This document shows, in pieces, positions 13,717 to 22,398 of a DNA stretch of 44,595 bases. The stretch covers positions 1 to 44,595 of IMG/VR virus record IMGVR_UViG_3300042321_000894, one strand, 5' to 3'. The position numbers and the translations under genes were made by a program. Each line of letters begins with the position of its first letter. Position 1 is the stretch's first letter. The stretch comes from a virus. Below the pieces are notes generated by a model. That model was given only the letters and a program-made list of their open reading frames with translations. It was not told the DNA's origin and made no database searches.

Positions 13717-16700
13717 ATGTATAGCTTAACATTACAAAATGCTGCTGGTGATAGTATAATTACTAGTGGAGATATTATAGGAAGAGTAAATTTTGCTGTT
13801 CCAGCAGAATCTGATGGATATTCAGCAACTTATATTTCTTCATTTATTAACTCTGAAGCAGAGGGTCCATTTAGTAGTGGCTCAAATCCAGCTGGATTAG
13901 TTTTTGGCGTATCATCAGCTGATCCATATCCCGCTACTGGTGTATTAAAAATATCTTCCGATGGTCATTTCTTGCCACTAATGAGTGGAGTCTATGATAT
14001 AGGTGCTTCTAATTTAAAGTTTAGAAATTGCTATATTGAAAATGGTAATTTTGATAATTTAAATATTAGTGGCGTCAGCGTAAGTTTTAGTGGTCATATG
14101 CATATGTCTTCTGATATTATTGATTTTTCTGAAGCCGTAGATGATAGAGTTAATAATTTATTAATAGAAGGAACCGGCGTTCAATTATCATATAATGATA
14201 GCGGAAATGCTTTGATAATAAATAATCTTCATACTGAGATTAACGAATTAAGTCTTGAGCCTCAAGGATTTGTTAATAGACTTGATAGTATTTTAAGTTT
14301 TAATGACTCTACTAGAACTTTTACCATTCAACCAAGTGGTTCTAGTTATGATGTTTATATCGAGGGAGTAAAATTTACTAAGACAGCACCTGAGACAGTT
14401 GTCATTGGTAGTGGTACAGCATTAAATTATTTACATTTTGATGTAGCAACTAAGCAACTACACAATAAAACTACAGAATTTAATTTTGATACAGATGTAC
14501 CAATTGCCTATATTCATTGGAATGCTAATATTAACCAAAGTACGTTTTTTGGAGAAGAACGTCATGGTATAAGAATGGATAGTTCCACTCATAAGTGGAT
14601 TCACAATACTTTTGGTATGCAATATATCAACGGCCTCAGTATTGGTAATTATGTTTTATTAGGCAATGGTAGTTCAAATAGTCATGCGCAAATAAGTGTT
14701 AGCGATGGTACTCTATACCAAGAAGATATAGTTATTAATATAATGGACGGCGACAACGGTGTTGAATTTACCCAACAATTATATCCAACTGGATACTTTC
14801 CAGTATATTATCATAGTGGTGTTACTGGTCAGTGGGTAAGAGATTCTTCAACACCATATCCAGTTAAATACGATGCTACAAGGGCATTATATAATTTATA
14901 TTCTGGTGGAACTTGGTCAGTTATTAATGTTCCAAATAATAGATATTTTGCAATGTGGCTTGTTGCCACAAATGATATTAATGATCCTATATTGTCAATT
15001 ATGGGACAAAGAGAAGATAGCAGCTTGGGTAGTGCGGAAAATCATAATAACTGGACCGACATTGATTTAACAAATATTCCAACAAATGAGCTACGACCAT
15101 TATACAGATTAATTTTCTTAACAAATAATACTTTTACCAATACTCCAAAAAGTAGTTTACAAAGCATATTAGACTTAAGACGAAGCGTTCTTACAACTAC
15201 TTATGGTGTACCACAAAATGATCACGGTAATTTATTCGGCTTGGGTGACGATGATCATGCTCAATATGTTCATATAAATGAAGCCAGAACTATTAGTGCT
15301 AATCATACATTTACAAATGGATTAACCATTAATAATGGACTATTATCTGCTACTAGTGGTAACTTTACATCATTAAGCGTTAACAATACTGGAGTAAGTT
15401 TATCTGGTCATACTCATTTAAATACCGATATTACTAATTGGAATGAAGCTGTTGATGACAGAGTAAACAATTTATTAGTTGGAACTAGTGGTATTAATAT
15501 TAGTTATGATGATAATGCTAATACTTTAACAATAGCACATACCGGCGTTAGTGGTGGAACCGTTATTTCAAATTATGGTGATAATAGATTATTAACTAGC
15601 GATGGAACAACTACTGGTATTAATGCTGAAAGTGATCTATCTTTTAATAACACTAGTGGTATTTTATTAGTTGGGTCAACATCATTTAGTTCATCAGATG
15701 GATTGCAAGTTTCTAGATCAGCCACTCCCGGTATCGCCATAGGAATAACATCAACGCCATCTAGCGGTAATTCTATTGCTGGCATAGGGGCTTATGGATA
15801 TGACGGTTCATTAAATTTTGCTGGAAGCACAATTAATTTTAGAGCAGCAGAAAACTGGTCATCTACAAATCACGGAACAGATATACAGATTAGAACAACA
15901 CCAACTGGTACTGGCGGTTCTTTAACGGAAGTGGCTAGAATAACCTCTGCTGGGAATGTTGGAATAGGAACCAGTACTCCATCTGCCAAATTGCATGTTG
16001 TTGGCAATGGACTATTTACTGCTGCATTGAATCTAAGTGGTCAAACGGCTAGTACCATAGCAAGTTTTGATAGTAATAAAAATATTATATCTTTAAGTAC
16101 AGCAACTTATCCTAGTCTTACAGAATTAACTTATGTAAAAGGCGTAACAAGTGCAATCCAAACTCAGATTGATGGTAAAAGTTCTTCTAGTCATGTTCAC
16201 GGTAATATAACAAATGCTGGAGCCATAGGTTCTACGGCTAATTTGCCTTTGATAACAACCACAGGGGGCGCTATTACTGTTGGTTCATTCGGCACTACTG
16301 CCAATACTTTTTGTCAAGGAAATGATAGTAGACTAAGTGATTCTCGCGCTCCAACAGGAGCTGCTGGCGGTGATTTAACTGGAACATATCCTAATCCTAC
16401 ACTAACCAATACTACGGTAGTTGCTGGAACATATAGAAGTGTTACAGTAGATGCGAAGGGTAGAATTACTGGTGGAACTAATCCTACAACAATATCTGGT
16501 TATGGAATTACAGATGTTGGTAATGGAACACTCACTTTGAATGTTTCTGGAACCGGTTTGAGTGGATCAGCTTCTTTTACCGCTAATCAAAGTGGAAATA
16601 CTACTTTTACAGTAACTTCTAATGCTACGAGCGCAAATACCGGTTCAACAATTGTGGCGCGTGATGCTTCTGGTAATTTTAGCGCCGGAACAATTACTGC

Positions 16701-17643
16701 TACATTGAGTGGAAACTGTTCTGGAACAGCAGGTGGAGAAACTTTAGGAACCGTTACAGGAAGAGGAACAACAACAGCTAGTATTGTACAATCTAATGCT
16801 AGTGTTAGAGCGCCAATATTTTATGATAGTAATAATACGGGATATTATTTAGATCCAGATAGTACTTCTAATCTCAATAGAGTAAATGCTATTGGTTGGG
16901 ATACAACTGGTAGAAATTATAGTAGAGAATGGATAGAATTTACGAATTATAGTGGATTGTATTCTGCATTAAATGGGGCGCATTTTTATCCTAATAATGC
17001 TAGTTATGGGCCTTGGAGAATAGCAGGAACAAGAAATGGCTGGGCTGGTTTAGAATTTGATTCATATTCTGGAAGTCCATATAATGCTAGTTTAATGATT
17101 AATTCTAATAATACAGGCATCCATATTAATGGAGTTGGTTGGCAGTGGTATTGGGCCGGTGGAGCATTCTACATTAGTAAACAAACCTACGGTGGTGGTA
17201 CAATAGCCACTGTACTTGATAGCAGTAACTATAATAGTTATGCTCCTACTCTTACAGGAGGCAATGCTAGTGGAACATGGGGAATCAGCATTACTGGTAG
17301 TTGTGCAAGTGCTACAAGACTTTCCGCAGATGTAGGCAAAACTACACCCGGAGTTTCTGTTAAAGCCTATGTATCTTTTGCTGGTGATTCAGCAACAGAC
17401 CCAATTAATAATCCAGCAAATAGTTATAATATTGTAACAGTGGATCGTATAGGTACTGGACAATATATAATTTATATAGATCAAGATGCGCCACACGCTC
17501 AATACGCTGTGGCATCAACTGGTTTTAGAACAGTATATATAGATGGAACACAAAAATATACATGGGGATTTTACTGTTATGCCATAAATTCAGCAGGAAG
17601 TCCTATTAATGGCAATATAATAGATTTAATATTAGCATGGTAA
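13717..17643 (+). CDS. Large tail-fibre / receptor-binding protein
   Basis: 1308 residues, Ser/Thr/Gly/Asn-rich. A repeated unit occurs at about 109-170 and 542-607 (SGH-H-x-D-I, then NEAVDDRVNNLL, then a strand NALII or NTLTI). Residues 749-761 carry the fibre motif GIGTSTPSAKLHV, and about 880-930 the AGGDLTGTYPNP and SVTVDAKGRITGG segments found in many fibres. The C-terminal 200 residues change composition, with many Trp/Tyr (WQWYWAGGAFYI), and end in a compact domain likely to be the receptor-binding tip. No S74 self-cleaving chaperone is evident; the next gene may supply assembly help. Translation is coupled (ATG one base after the preceding stop). Confidence 0.75.
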   Translation: MYSLTLQNAAGDSIITSGDIIGRVNFAVPAESDGYSATYISSFINSEAEGPFSSGSNPAGLVFGVSSADPYPATGVLKISSDGHFLPLMSGVYDIGASNLKFRNCYIENGNFDNLNISGVSVSFSGHMHMSSDIIDFSEAVDDRVNNLLIEGTGVQLSYNDSGNALIINNLHTEINELSLEPQGFVNRLDSILSFNDSTRTFTIQPSGSSYDVYIEGVKFTKTAPETVVIGSGTALNYLHFDVATKQLHNKTTEFNFDTDVPIAYIHWNANINQSTFFGEERHGIRMDSSTHKWIHNTFGMQYINGLSIGNYVLLGNGSSNSHAQISVSDGTLYQEDIVINIMDGDNGVEFTQQLYPTGYFPVYYHSGVTGQWVRDSSTPYPVKYDATRALYNLYSGGTWSVINVPNNRYFAMWLVATNDINDPILSIMGQREDSSLGSAENHNNWTDIDLTNIPTNELRPLYRLIFLTNNTFTNTPKSSLQSILDLRRSVLTTTYGVPQNDHGNLFGLGDDDHAQYVHINEARTISANHTFTNGLTINNGLLSATSGNFTSLSVNNTGVSLSGHTHLNTDITNWNEAVDDRVNNLLVGTSGINISYDDNANTLTIAHTGVSGGTVISNYGDNRLLTSDGTTTGINAESDLSFNNTSGILLVGSTSFSSSDGLQVSRSATPGIAIGITSTPSSGNSIAGIGAYGYDGSLNFAGSTINFRAAENWSSTNHGTDIQIRTTPTGTGGSLTEVARITSAGNVGIGTSTPSAKLHVVGNGLFTAALNLSGQTASTIASFDSNKNIISLSTATYPSLTELTYVKGVTSAIQTQIDGKSSSSHVHGNITNAGAIGSTANLPLITTTGGAITVGSFGTTANTFCQGNDSRLSDSRAPTGAAGGDLTGTYPNPTLTNTTVVAGTYRSVTVDAKGRITGGTNPTTISGYGITDVGNGTLTLNVSGTGLSGSASFTANQSGNTTFTVTSNATSANTGSTIVARDASGNFSAGTITATLSGNCSGTAGGETLGTVTGRGTTTASIVQSNASVRAPIFYDSNNTGYYLDPDSTSNLNRVNAIGWDTTGRNYSREWIEFTNYSGLYSALNGAHFYPNNASYGPWRIAGTRNGWAGLEFDSYSGSPYNASLMINSNNTGIHINGVGWQWYWAGGAFYISKQTYGGGTIATVLDSSNYNSYAPTLTGGNASGTWGISITGSCASATRLSADVGKTTPGVSVKAYVSFAGDSATDPINNPANSYNIVTVDRIGTGQYIIYIDQDAPHAQYAVASTGFRTVYIDGTQKYTWGFYCYAINSAGSPINGNIIDLILAW

Positions 17644-17657
17644 ATTAGGAGATTATT

Positions 17658-18230
17658 ATGTCAAAATTTTTTATATATCCATATGAAAATCATATAGCAC
17701 AAAAATTTATTGTACCAATAGAAAATATAGATCCTATAATTTTTGGAATGTATAGAATAGAAAAAAATATTCCATTTTTTTATATAGATACTAATTTAGA
17801 TGATATTAGTTTTTTTAATAAAGAATTTGATTTTTTTGAATCTTGGAGTTGTGACTTTAATAATCCAGATGGATACGGATCAGATAAAACATTAGAAGAA
17901 TTAATAGAAGAAAAAAATAATAATACAACTTTTTATAGAGATGCTCTCATACAATTCGAAAAACCTAAGATAAAAAAAATATCTATAAATATAGATATAG
18001 CTAAAAATATTTGGAAAAATAAACTAAGAGAACAAAGAAAACCACTACTAGAAACTCTTGATGTTCAGTATATTAGAGCGCTAGAGCGAGGACAAACAGA
18101 AACTATACAAAAAATTGTTAAGAAAAAAGAATTTCTAAGAGATATTATACAAGACCCGCGAATAGAAAACGCAGAAAATACAGATGATTTAAAAGAAGTA
18201 ACTATTCCACCAAATTTTATAGAGGAGTAA
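17658..18230 (+). CDS. Tail-fibre assembly-like protein
   Basis: 190 residues. The N-terminal 90 are aromatic and beta-like. Residues 110-185 are helical, and the segment IAKNIWKNKLREQRKPLLE followed by LDVQYIRALERG resembles the C-terminal part of small fibre-assembly or DUF4376-type phage proteins, which sit directly downstream of the fibre they help trimerise. It has no signal or membrane segment. Strong SD AGGAG. The distal-fibre/assembly-protein order supports the call. A short structural fibre component is the alternative. Confidence 0.5.
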   Translation: MSKFFIYPYENHIAQKFIVPIENIDPIIFGMYRIEKNIPFFYIDTNLDDISFFNKEFDFFESWSCDFNNPDGYGSDKTLEELIEEKNNNTTFYRDALIQFEKPKIKKISINIDIAKNIWKNKLREQRKPLLETLDVQYIRALERGQTETIQKIVKKKEFLRDIIQDPRIENAENTDDLKEVTIPPNFIEE

Positions 18231-18234
18231 TTTT

Positions 18235-18567
18235 ATGAGTTTACCAGTATTAGCACCAGTAGAGCCAAGCGTAATTCCAGCAAAAACCTACGATAAATTG
18301 TGGATTCAAGATGTGATGATTAGTGCGCCTCATCCGGCCCAAGATGCCACATGCTCTGTTAGAATGGTCAAATTTGGTGTTTTTGATGGTGTTCCAGAGT
18401 TAGAACCGGGCAATAATGGTATATGGATGAATATTGAGGGCATCCTTGCAAAAAGCGTAGAAGATAATGATCTTGCAAATATCATTCAATCGTTACTATT
18501 ATATATACAGAAGGTTGGTATCGAAAAGGGTATTGTAGCCGAATCGCCAACACCTTCAGAAGATTAA
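18235..18567 (+). CDS. Conserved-type small virion protein
   Basis: 110 residues, acidic and Pro-rich at the N-terminus (LAPVEPSVIPAKTYDKLWI). A beta region (SVRMVKFGVFDGVPELEPG) is followed by a helix at 68-95. I do not recognise a family function; the ordering suggests a minor structural protein linked to fibres. SD GAGGAG is upstream and it lies four bases after the preceding stop. Confidence 0.5.
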   Translation: MSLPVLAPVEPSVIPAKTYDKLWIQDVMISAPHPAQDATCSVRMVKFGVFDGVPELEPGNNGIWMNIEGILAKSVEDNDLANIIQSLLLYIQKVGIEKGIVAESPTPSED

Positions 18568-18581
18568 ATTAGGAGAAAATT

Positions 18582-18746
18582 ATGGAATTGAATCAAACAG
18601 ATATTACTAATCTATTAGCCATAATAGATATGGCAACACAAAGAGGTGTCTTTAAAGGTGCTGATTTAGCTCCAGTTGGTCAACTTTATGAGAAATTAAA
18701 ATCTTTAGTAGATACTGCTAATACAAATAAAGAAGTTGAAAAATAA
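18582..18746 (+). CDS. 54-residue small helical protein
   Basis: A 54-residue ORF starting at ATG 18582 with AGGAG nine bases upstream and tightly spaced between two structural genes. The protein begins MELNQTDITNLLAIIDMATQ and continues with RGVFKGADLAPVGQLYEKLK, so it is two predicted helices joined by a Gly turn. No cysteines or membrane segment. Small proteins of this type occur in phage structural clusters, but I cannot name a function. The stop TAA abuts the next TTGTGTA motif. Confidence 0.65.
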   Translation: MELNQTDITNLLAIIDMATQRGVFKGADLAPVGQLYEKLKSLVDTANTNKEVEK

Positions 18747-18753
18747 TTGTGTA
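18747..18753 (+). promoter_or_regulatory. TTGTGTA motif upstream of connector genes
   Basis: An exact TTGTGTA immediately after the TAA of the 54-residue gene, followed by GTATTCTAC and GGAGG (18763-18767), with ATG at 18776. The nine bases downstream of the motif are close to those of the copy at 8352. Confidence 0.5.
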
Positions 18754-18775
18754 GTATTCTACGGAGGCAAAAAAA

Positions 18776-19102
18776 ATGGCATTTGTAGAAGAAGCACATA
18801 TTAATGATATCGGTACAATTTTTCGTGTGACCGTTTACGATACTACGTCAACTGGTACTACTGAAATTGCTGATATTAGTGCTGCAACTTCTTTGACCTT
18901 TACATTTAAAAGACCAGATGGTACTACTTATACCAAAAATGCAAATTTCACCAATACTGGAACAGATGGTCAAATTCAATATGTTACTGTAAATGGAGAT
19001 CTAAATGTTGCTGGTACATGGTCTATACAGGCTTATGTAGTAACACCAAATGGATCACATAAAACAAATACTGGAACTTTTAGAGTGTTCGAAAATTTAT
19101 AA
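18776..19102 (+). CDS. Ig-like / BppU-N-type baseplate protein
   Basis: 108 residues made almost wholly of one beta-sandwich: DIGTIFRVTVYD, then a DISAATSLTFTFKRPDG segment, then LNVAGTWSIQAYVVTPNG and TGTFRVFENL. This matches the N-terminal domain of BppU-like baseplate proteins, here without the receptor-binding tail. Such single-domain forms could decorate the tail or act as an adaptor that attaches a fibre. SD GGAGG is eight bases upstream. Confidence 0.6.
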   Translation: MAFVEEAHINDIGTIFRVTVYDTTSTGTTEIADISAATSLTFTFKRPDGTTYTKNANFTNTGTDGQIQYVTVNGDLNVAGTWSIQAYVVTPNGSHKTNTGTFRVFENL

Positions 19103-19113
19103 GGGGTCAATAA

Positions 19114-19614
19114 ATGTCATGGAAACTAGATTTAGTTTTAATGTTAAGATCTATTATAGGAGATCTTGACGCCGCAAAATTTACTGACGAAAGATTAAAA
19201 CAGATTCTAGTCATCGGAGCTTTTAATGTATTAAATGATGCTGATTTTGTAAATGAATATACCATAGATATAGGATCGGTTTCAATAAGTCCAGATCCGA
19301 TAGAGATTAATGATTATGATTTCTCTATAATGACAGTATATAAATCTGCATGTATATTAGTTGGTAGTGAAGTTAAAACAGAATCAGCCAATTCTATATC
19401 TATTAAAGATGGGCCATCGGCTATTGATTTAAGAGGCGTTACACAGAGCTTAATAGTTTTGTATAACGATCTTTGCAAAAAATATGAAGATATGTTAACC
19501 GATTATCGATACAACAATACACTTGTTGGTCAAGCTATTCTTGGTCCATATAGTCCCGGCAGTATGATACTTGGCGCAAATCAATTCGATTATAGAGGTA
19601 ATGTTTTTCAATAG
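19114..19614 (+). CDS. Head-tail connector (adaptor) protein
   Basis: 166 residues, mostly helical, starting SWKLDLVLMLRSIIGD. The segment FTDERLKQILVIGAFNV is typical of gp6/gp15-type adaptors, which ring the portal underside. Residues 80-140 are a second helical bundle and the C-terminus is a Gly/Pro-rich tail. Downstream genes have the right order for stopper and completion proteins. Confidence is moderate because the family is divergent and I rely on fold pattern and order. Confidence 0.5.
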   Translation: MSWKLDLVLMLRSIIGDLDAAKFTDERLKQILVIGAFNVLNDADFVNEYTIDIGSVSISPDPIEINDYDFSIMTVYKSACILVGSEVKTESANSISIKDGPSAIDLRGVTQSLIVLYNDLCKKYEDMLTDYRYNNTLVGQAILGPYSPGSMILGANQFDYRGNVFQ

Positions 19615-19623
19615 GAGATTATT

Positions 19624-19881
19624 ATGGCAATATGTCAGAAAATTGTTTCTGCTAACTCTCAACCATCTGGTGGAAAGGGTGTAGTTAGTATAGCTGGCGC
19701 AAAAGGTTTATACTCTAGCAATAATCCCATTTCAGATATTGCTAATAAAAATATAGTATCACCATTTCCACCATACGAAGCAAGCCAACTAGATCAAACA
19801 GTTAGTGTAATAAATAATAAACTAGATACTAGATTCGATGATGTTGCATATTACTTTGGTGTAGATGGAGGGGTAGGATGA
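19624..19881 (+). CDS. Hypothetical structural-cluster protein (85 aa)
   Basis: 85 residues. The first half is Gly/Ser-rich with short strands (GGKGVVSIAGAKGLYSS). The second half is a helix (SQLDQTVSVINNKLDTRFDD) that could form a short coiled coil. Function unknown. SD AGGAG is upstream. Its stop overlaps the next start in an ATGA junction, so the pair is co-translated, perhaps as partners. Confidence 0.5.
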   Translation: MAICQKIVSANSQPSGGKGVVSIAGAKGLYSSNNPISDIANKNIVSPFPPYEASQLDQTVSVINNKLDTRFDDVAYYFGVDGGVG

Positions 19882-20159
19882 GTCGCCCACCAAAGATTAG
19901 ATTAAGAAGAGACACTAGTACTAATTTAGTAGCCAATAATCCTATATTGGCAAGTGGTGAACCAATATTTGCTATGGATACTAAGATGCTCAAAATTGGA
20001 GATAATTCCACAGCATGGACTGCTTTGCCAGCAATAATTAAATCAGATACTACTGGTATCACTGGAGCAAGCGGAATATACAACATTGTATCTATTTCTT
20101 CTGGTAATTATAGCGCGTTAGGATCATATGATCCTAATACCATATATTTTGTTTATTGA
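19878..20159 (+). CDS. Small fibre N-domain-like protein
   Basis: 93 residues. The first 50 form a well-known appendage N-domain pattern: IRLRRDTSTNLVANNPILAS, then GEPIFAMDTKMLKIGD and TAWTALP, as at the start of many phage fibre and tropism proteins. Here the chain stops after a short beta extension, so it is either a stand-alone adaptor or the remnant of a longer fibre. The ATGA overlap with the gene before suggests coupling. Confidence 0.6.
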   Translation: MSRPPKIRLRRDTSTNLVANNPILASGEPIFAMDTKMLKIGDNSTAWTALPAIIKSDTTGITGASGIYNIVSISSGNYSALGSYDPNTIYFVY

Positions 20160-20160
20160 A

Positions 20161-20183
20161 ATGGTGATATATGGTGATATATG
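20161..20183 (+). repeat. Tandem ATGGTGATAT repeat at a gene start
   Basis: ATGGTGATAT occurs twice in direct tandem (20161-20170 and 20171-20180) and is followed by a third ATG at 20181, the start of the next small ORF. Each unit offers a GGTGAT stretch that could act as a weak ribosome site. The ATGs in the two repeat units are in other frames. Confidence 0.6.
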
Positions 20184-20315
20184 ACATTTATACCAGAATC
20201 TACAATATATATTGGTCCACAGCCAGTTGTCTCTATTGCGTTTGGAGAAGTTTTACTCAAAATTATCAAAGTAGGTGAAACAGAAATAGCCGATTTAACA
20301 AATGAAAACGGGTAA
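20181..20315 (+). CDS. 44-residue small ORF
   Basis: ATG 20181 opens 44 codons (MTFIPESTIYIGPQPVVSIA to LTNENG) ending at TAA 20313-20315, two bases before the next ATG. Composition resembles the neighbouring structural proteins: one predicted strand-rich core (VVSIAFGEVLLKIIKVG). The ribosome site is weak (GGTGAT in the tandem repeat). Without it there would be a 158-base gap in an otherwise packed cluster, so I accept it with caution. Confidence 0.45.
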   Translation: MTFIPESTIYIGPQPVVSIAFGEVLLKIIKVGETEIADLTNENG

Positions 20316-20317
20316 TT

Positions 20318-20830
20318 ATGGCAATAAATATACCAAGTTCAGTATTTGATACATATAATGAAGCTGTATTATTATTTACTAGAACAGCCACATTGGTATA
20401 TCCAGAAAAAAAAGAAGATTGTCCAAATTGCCGTTCTGATACATTAGGAACTAAAACACGATCAGTTAGCGTATATGTTCCTAATGGGCCATATCCATTT
20501 GAGCGTGGTATGCCATGCCCATACTGCAATGGACAAGGCTTTAAAGCTGTGGAATCAACAGACGAAATTGTACTAAGAATATATTGGGATAAAAGATTTT
20601 GGGTTAATGTTGGATTTCCTTTAGACGTACCAGATGGATCTATTCAGACTATTGCTTATATGATAGATTTACCAAAGATAGAAAAATGTAAATACCTTAT
20701 ACCAAATTATGATGGAATAGAAAAGTACGATAAATCTAAATATCAAAGAACTGGGCCATCTTTTCCACAGGGCTTCAAACAAAATAATACTAAATATGTA
20801 GTAACTTTTTGGAAGCGAATCAATGGTTAG
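20318..20830 (+). CDS. Zinc-ribbon head-completion or neck protein
   Basis: 170 residues with two CxxC knuckles, C35/C38 (CPNC) and C67/C70 (CPYCNGQG, a DnaJ-like turn), which would bind one zinc ion. The rest is a beta-barrel-like chain (IVLRIYWDKRFWVNVGFPLD). Position between adaptor and completion genes suggests a stopper or neck component in which zinc stabilises a small protein. It overlaps the next gene by eight bases. Confidence 0.5.
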   Translation: MAINIPSSVFDTYNEAVLLFTRTATLVYPEKKEDCPNCRSDTLGTKTRSVSVYVPNGPYPFERGMPCPYCNGQGFKAVESTDEIVLRIYWDKRFWVNVGFPLDVPDGSIQTIAYMIDLPKIEKCKYLIPNYDGIEKYDKSKYQRTGPSFPQGFKQNNTKYVVTFWKRING

Positions 20831-21431
20831 AATTAACATTGTTGAAACAGATACACAGATTGCAAAAAGAATACATGCCGCATATGGGGCAGCAGTTCAA
20901 AAATATCTAAATGATGCTAGTAGCAAAGTATTGAATTCGTTAAAACCAACCATTGTTTCTGCTATAACATCTAGTCCAGAAATGCAATCTGTAGAGGGTG
21001 GCTTATTGAAAGCAGATTTTGGATTAACATCTAGTCCAGTTAGTGTTATAGTTGATAGTATTGTATCAACATTAAATCTTAAAACTCAAAAAGTTATTAC
21101 TAATTCAAATAAAATGACGGGTGGTTTTTTGATCACCATGCAACCAAATAACTATAGTAATTTATTTAATTTGCCACAAGCTAATCAAAAAATTATTAAT
21201 GGATCATTACCTTGGCTGGAGTGGTTATTAACATTTGGGGATACTGTTATTATTGTTAATTCAAAAGTAGAATATGGCCCATATGGAAGAACCGGTTTAG
21301 CAAAAATGACTAGAGGTGGGCCATTTAAAGTAAATAGCGCTTTTTCTGGAACTGTTGATGATAATTTTATTACTAGAGCTTTAAAGCGAAATGAACAGGC
21401 TATTTTACAAAGTATTAAGAGGGTATTATAA
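20823..21431 (+). CDS. Putative tail-completion / HK97 gp10-like protein
   Basis: 202 residues. The N-terminal half is helical and may be extended. The C-terminal part has the pattern of gp10-type completion proteins: a core with KVEYGPYGRTG, then GGPFKVNSAFSG and an amphipathic end helix FITRALKRNEQAILQS. These proteins join the neck to the tail tube. No strong SD; it starts inside the preceding gene, and its stop shares one base with the next ATG (TAATG). Confidence 0.45.
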   Translation: MVRINIVETDTQIAKRIHAAYGAAVQKYLNDASSKVLNSLKPTIVSAITSSPEMQSVEGGLLKADFGLTSSPVSVIVDSIVSTLNLKTQKVITNSNKMTGGFLITMQPNNYSNLFNLPQANQKIINGSLPWLEWLLTFGDTVIIVNSKVEYGPYGRTGLAKMTRGGPFKVNSAFSGTVDDNFITRALKRNEQAILQSIKRVL

Positions 21432-22390
21432 TGGCTGGTGGTCCTCATACCAAATTAGCTAATTTAAACAATGCGCAAGACTCCACACTATCTAATATCT
21501 TATTAGATAACTTTGTTTATTTTTATGATTGGGGATTTTTAGATCGTGGCTCATTTTTTAATATTAAGATCCCACATTCTGGCATATATGGTGGCAATAG
21601 GCATAAATTAAGACCGGTTGATGATCCCAACTACAGTGATGGCAAAGTGTGGGAGGCATATAGAAAAAATTGGGTTTGGGAAAGTGGAATATCTGCCACC
21701 ACACAGCAACCAATTTCAATTTCTGGTTTATTTATTAATAACACCTTTTATGCTACTGGTAATGTATCTAAGCCATATTATATAGATTATACAAATGGTA
21801 AAATAATATTTAATACAGCTATTTCTACTACAAGTAATGTACAGTTAGAATATTCACATAAGTGGGTAGAGGTGGTTCCAGCGCAAGGTATACCATTTTT
21901 TAGAGAAATTCAACTTGGCTCATTTAGAAACGACGATGGCTTTCAAGTCAGTAATTCTGGTGGATGGGCGCAGTTGGGGGAAACTAGAGTACAATTACCA
22001 ACAATAGCTGTAGAAGTATTAACTCCACAATCGCTGCAAGGCTATCAATTGGGTGGTGGTCAATGGGTTAATAATGACATAGTATTTTATGTACTCACAG
22101 AAAATCATTGGGAGTGTATGAATATTATGGATAGTATTTTATATCAAAATGATAGAACTATACATTTATTTAACCCCACATCTGTTGCTATATCTGGAAC
22201 ATTTCCATTTAATTATAGAAATGAATTAAATGCGAACGCAGTGCCAAGCGGAATGTATCCTAATTTAATAGATAATTTTTTCTATAGACAATGTTATATT
22301 TATGACTCTAAAGGTAGCGCGATCACGCAACTTTCTCCGGGTCTATATATGGGTACTAGTCGCTGTAGAACTCAAGTTAAAGCAATATAA
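21431..22390 (+). CDS. Virion structural protein (319 aa), unknown role
   Basis: 319 residues, rich in aromatics and Asn, mostly beta (FVYFYDWGFLDRGSFFNIKI near the start; TNGKIIFNTAISTTSNVQLE in the middle), with no membrane segment or enzyme motif. It sits between the completion protein and the major tail protein, where a tail terminator or neck protein is expected, but its size is larger than those. I do not recognise it. It ends eight bases before a TTGTGTA motif. Confidence 0.55.
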   Translation: MAGGPHTKLANLNNAQDSTLSNILLDNFVYFYDWGFLDRGSFFNIKIPHSGIYGGNRHKLRPVDDPNYSDGKVWEAYRKNWVWESGISATTQQPISISGLFINNTFYATGNVSKPYYIDYTNGKIIFNTAISTTSNVQLEYSHKWVEVVPAQGIPFFREIQLGSFRNDDGFQVSNSGGWAQLGETRVQLPTIAVEVLTPQSLQGYQLGGGQWVNNDIVFYVLTENHWECMNIMDSILYQNDRTIHLFNPTSVAISGTFPFNYRNELNANAVPSGMYPNLIDNFFYRQCYIYDSKGSAITQLSPGLYMGTSRCRTQVKAI

Positions 22391-22398
22391 AGAAATTT

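Noticed and set aside
20171-20180. ATG 20171 as start of a longer small ORF
   Set aside because: The frame gives a Cys/Trp/Ser-rich sequence unlike neighbours and overlaps the next gene poorly; the 20181 frame ends neatly before it.
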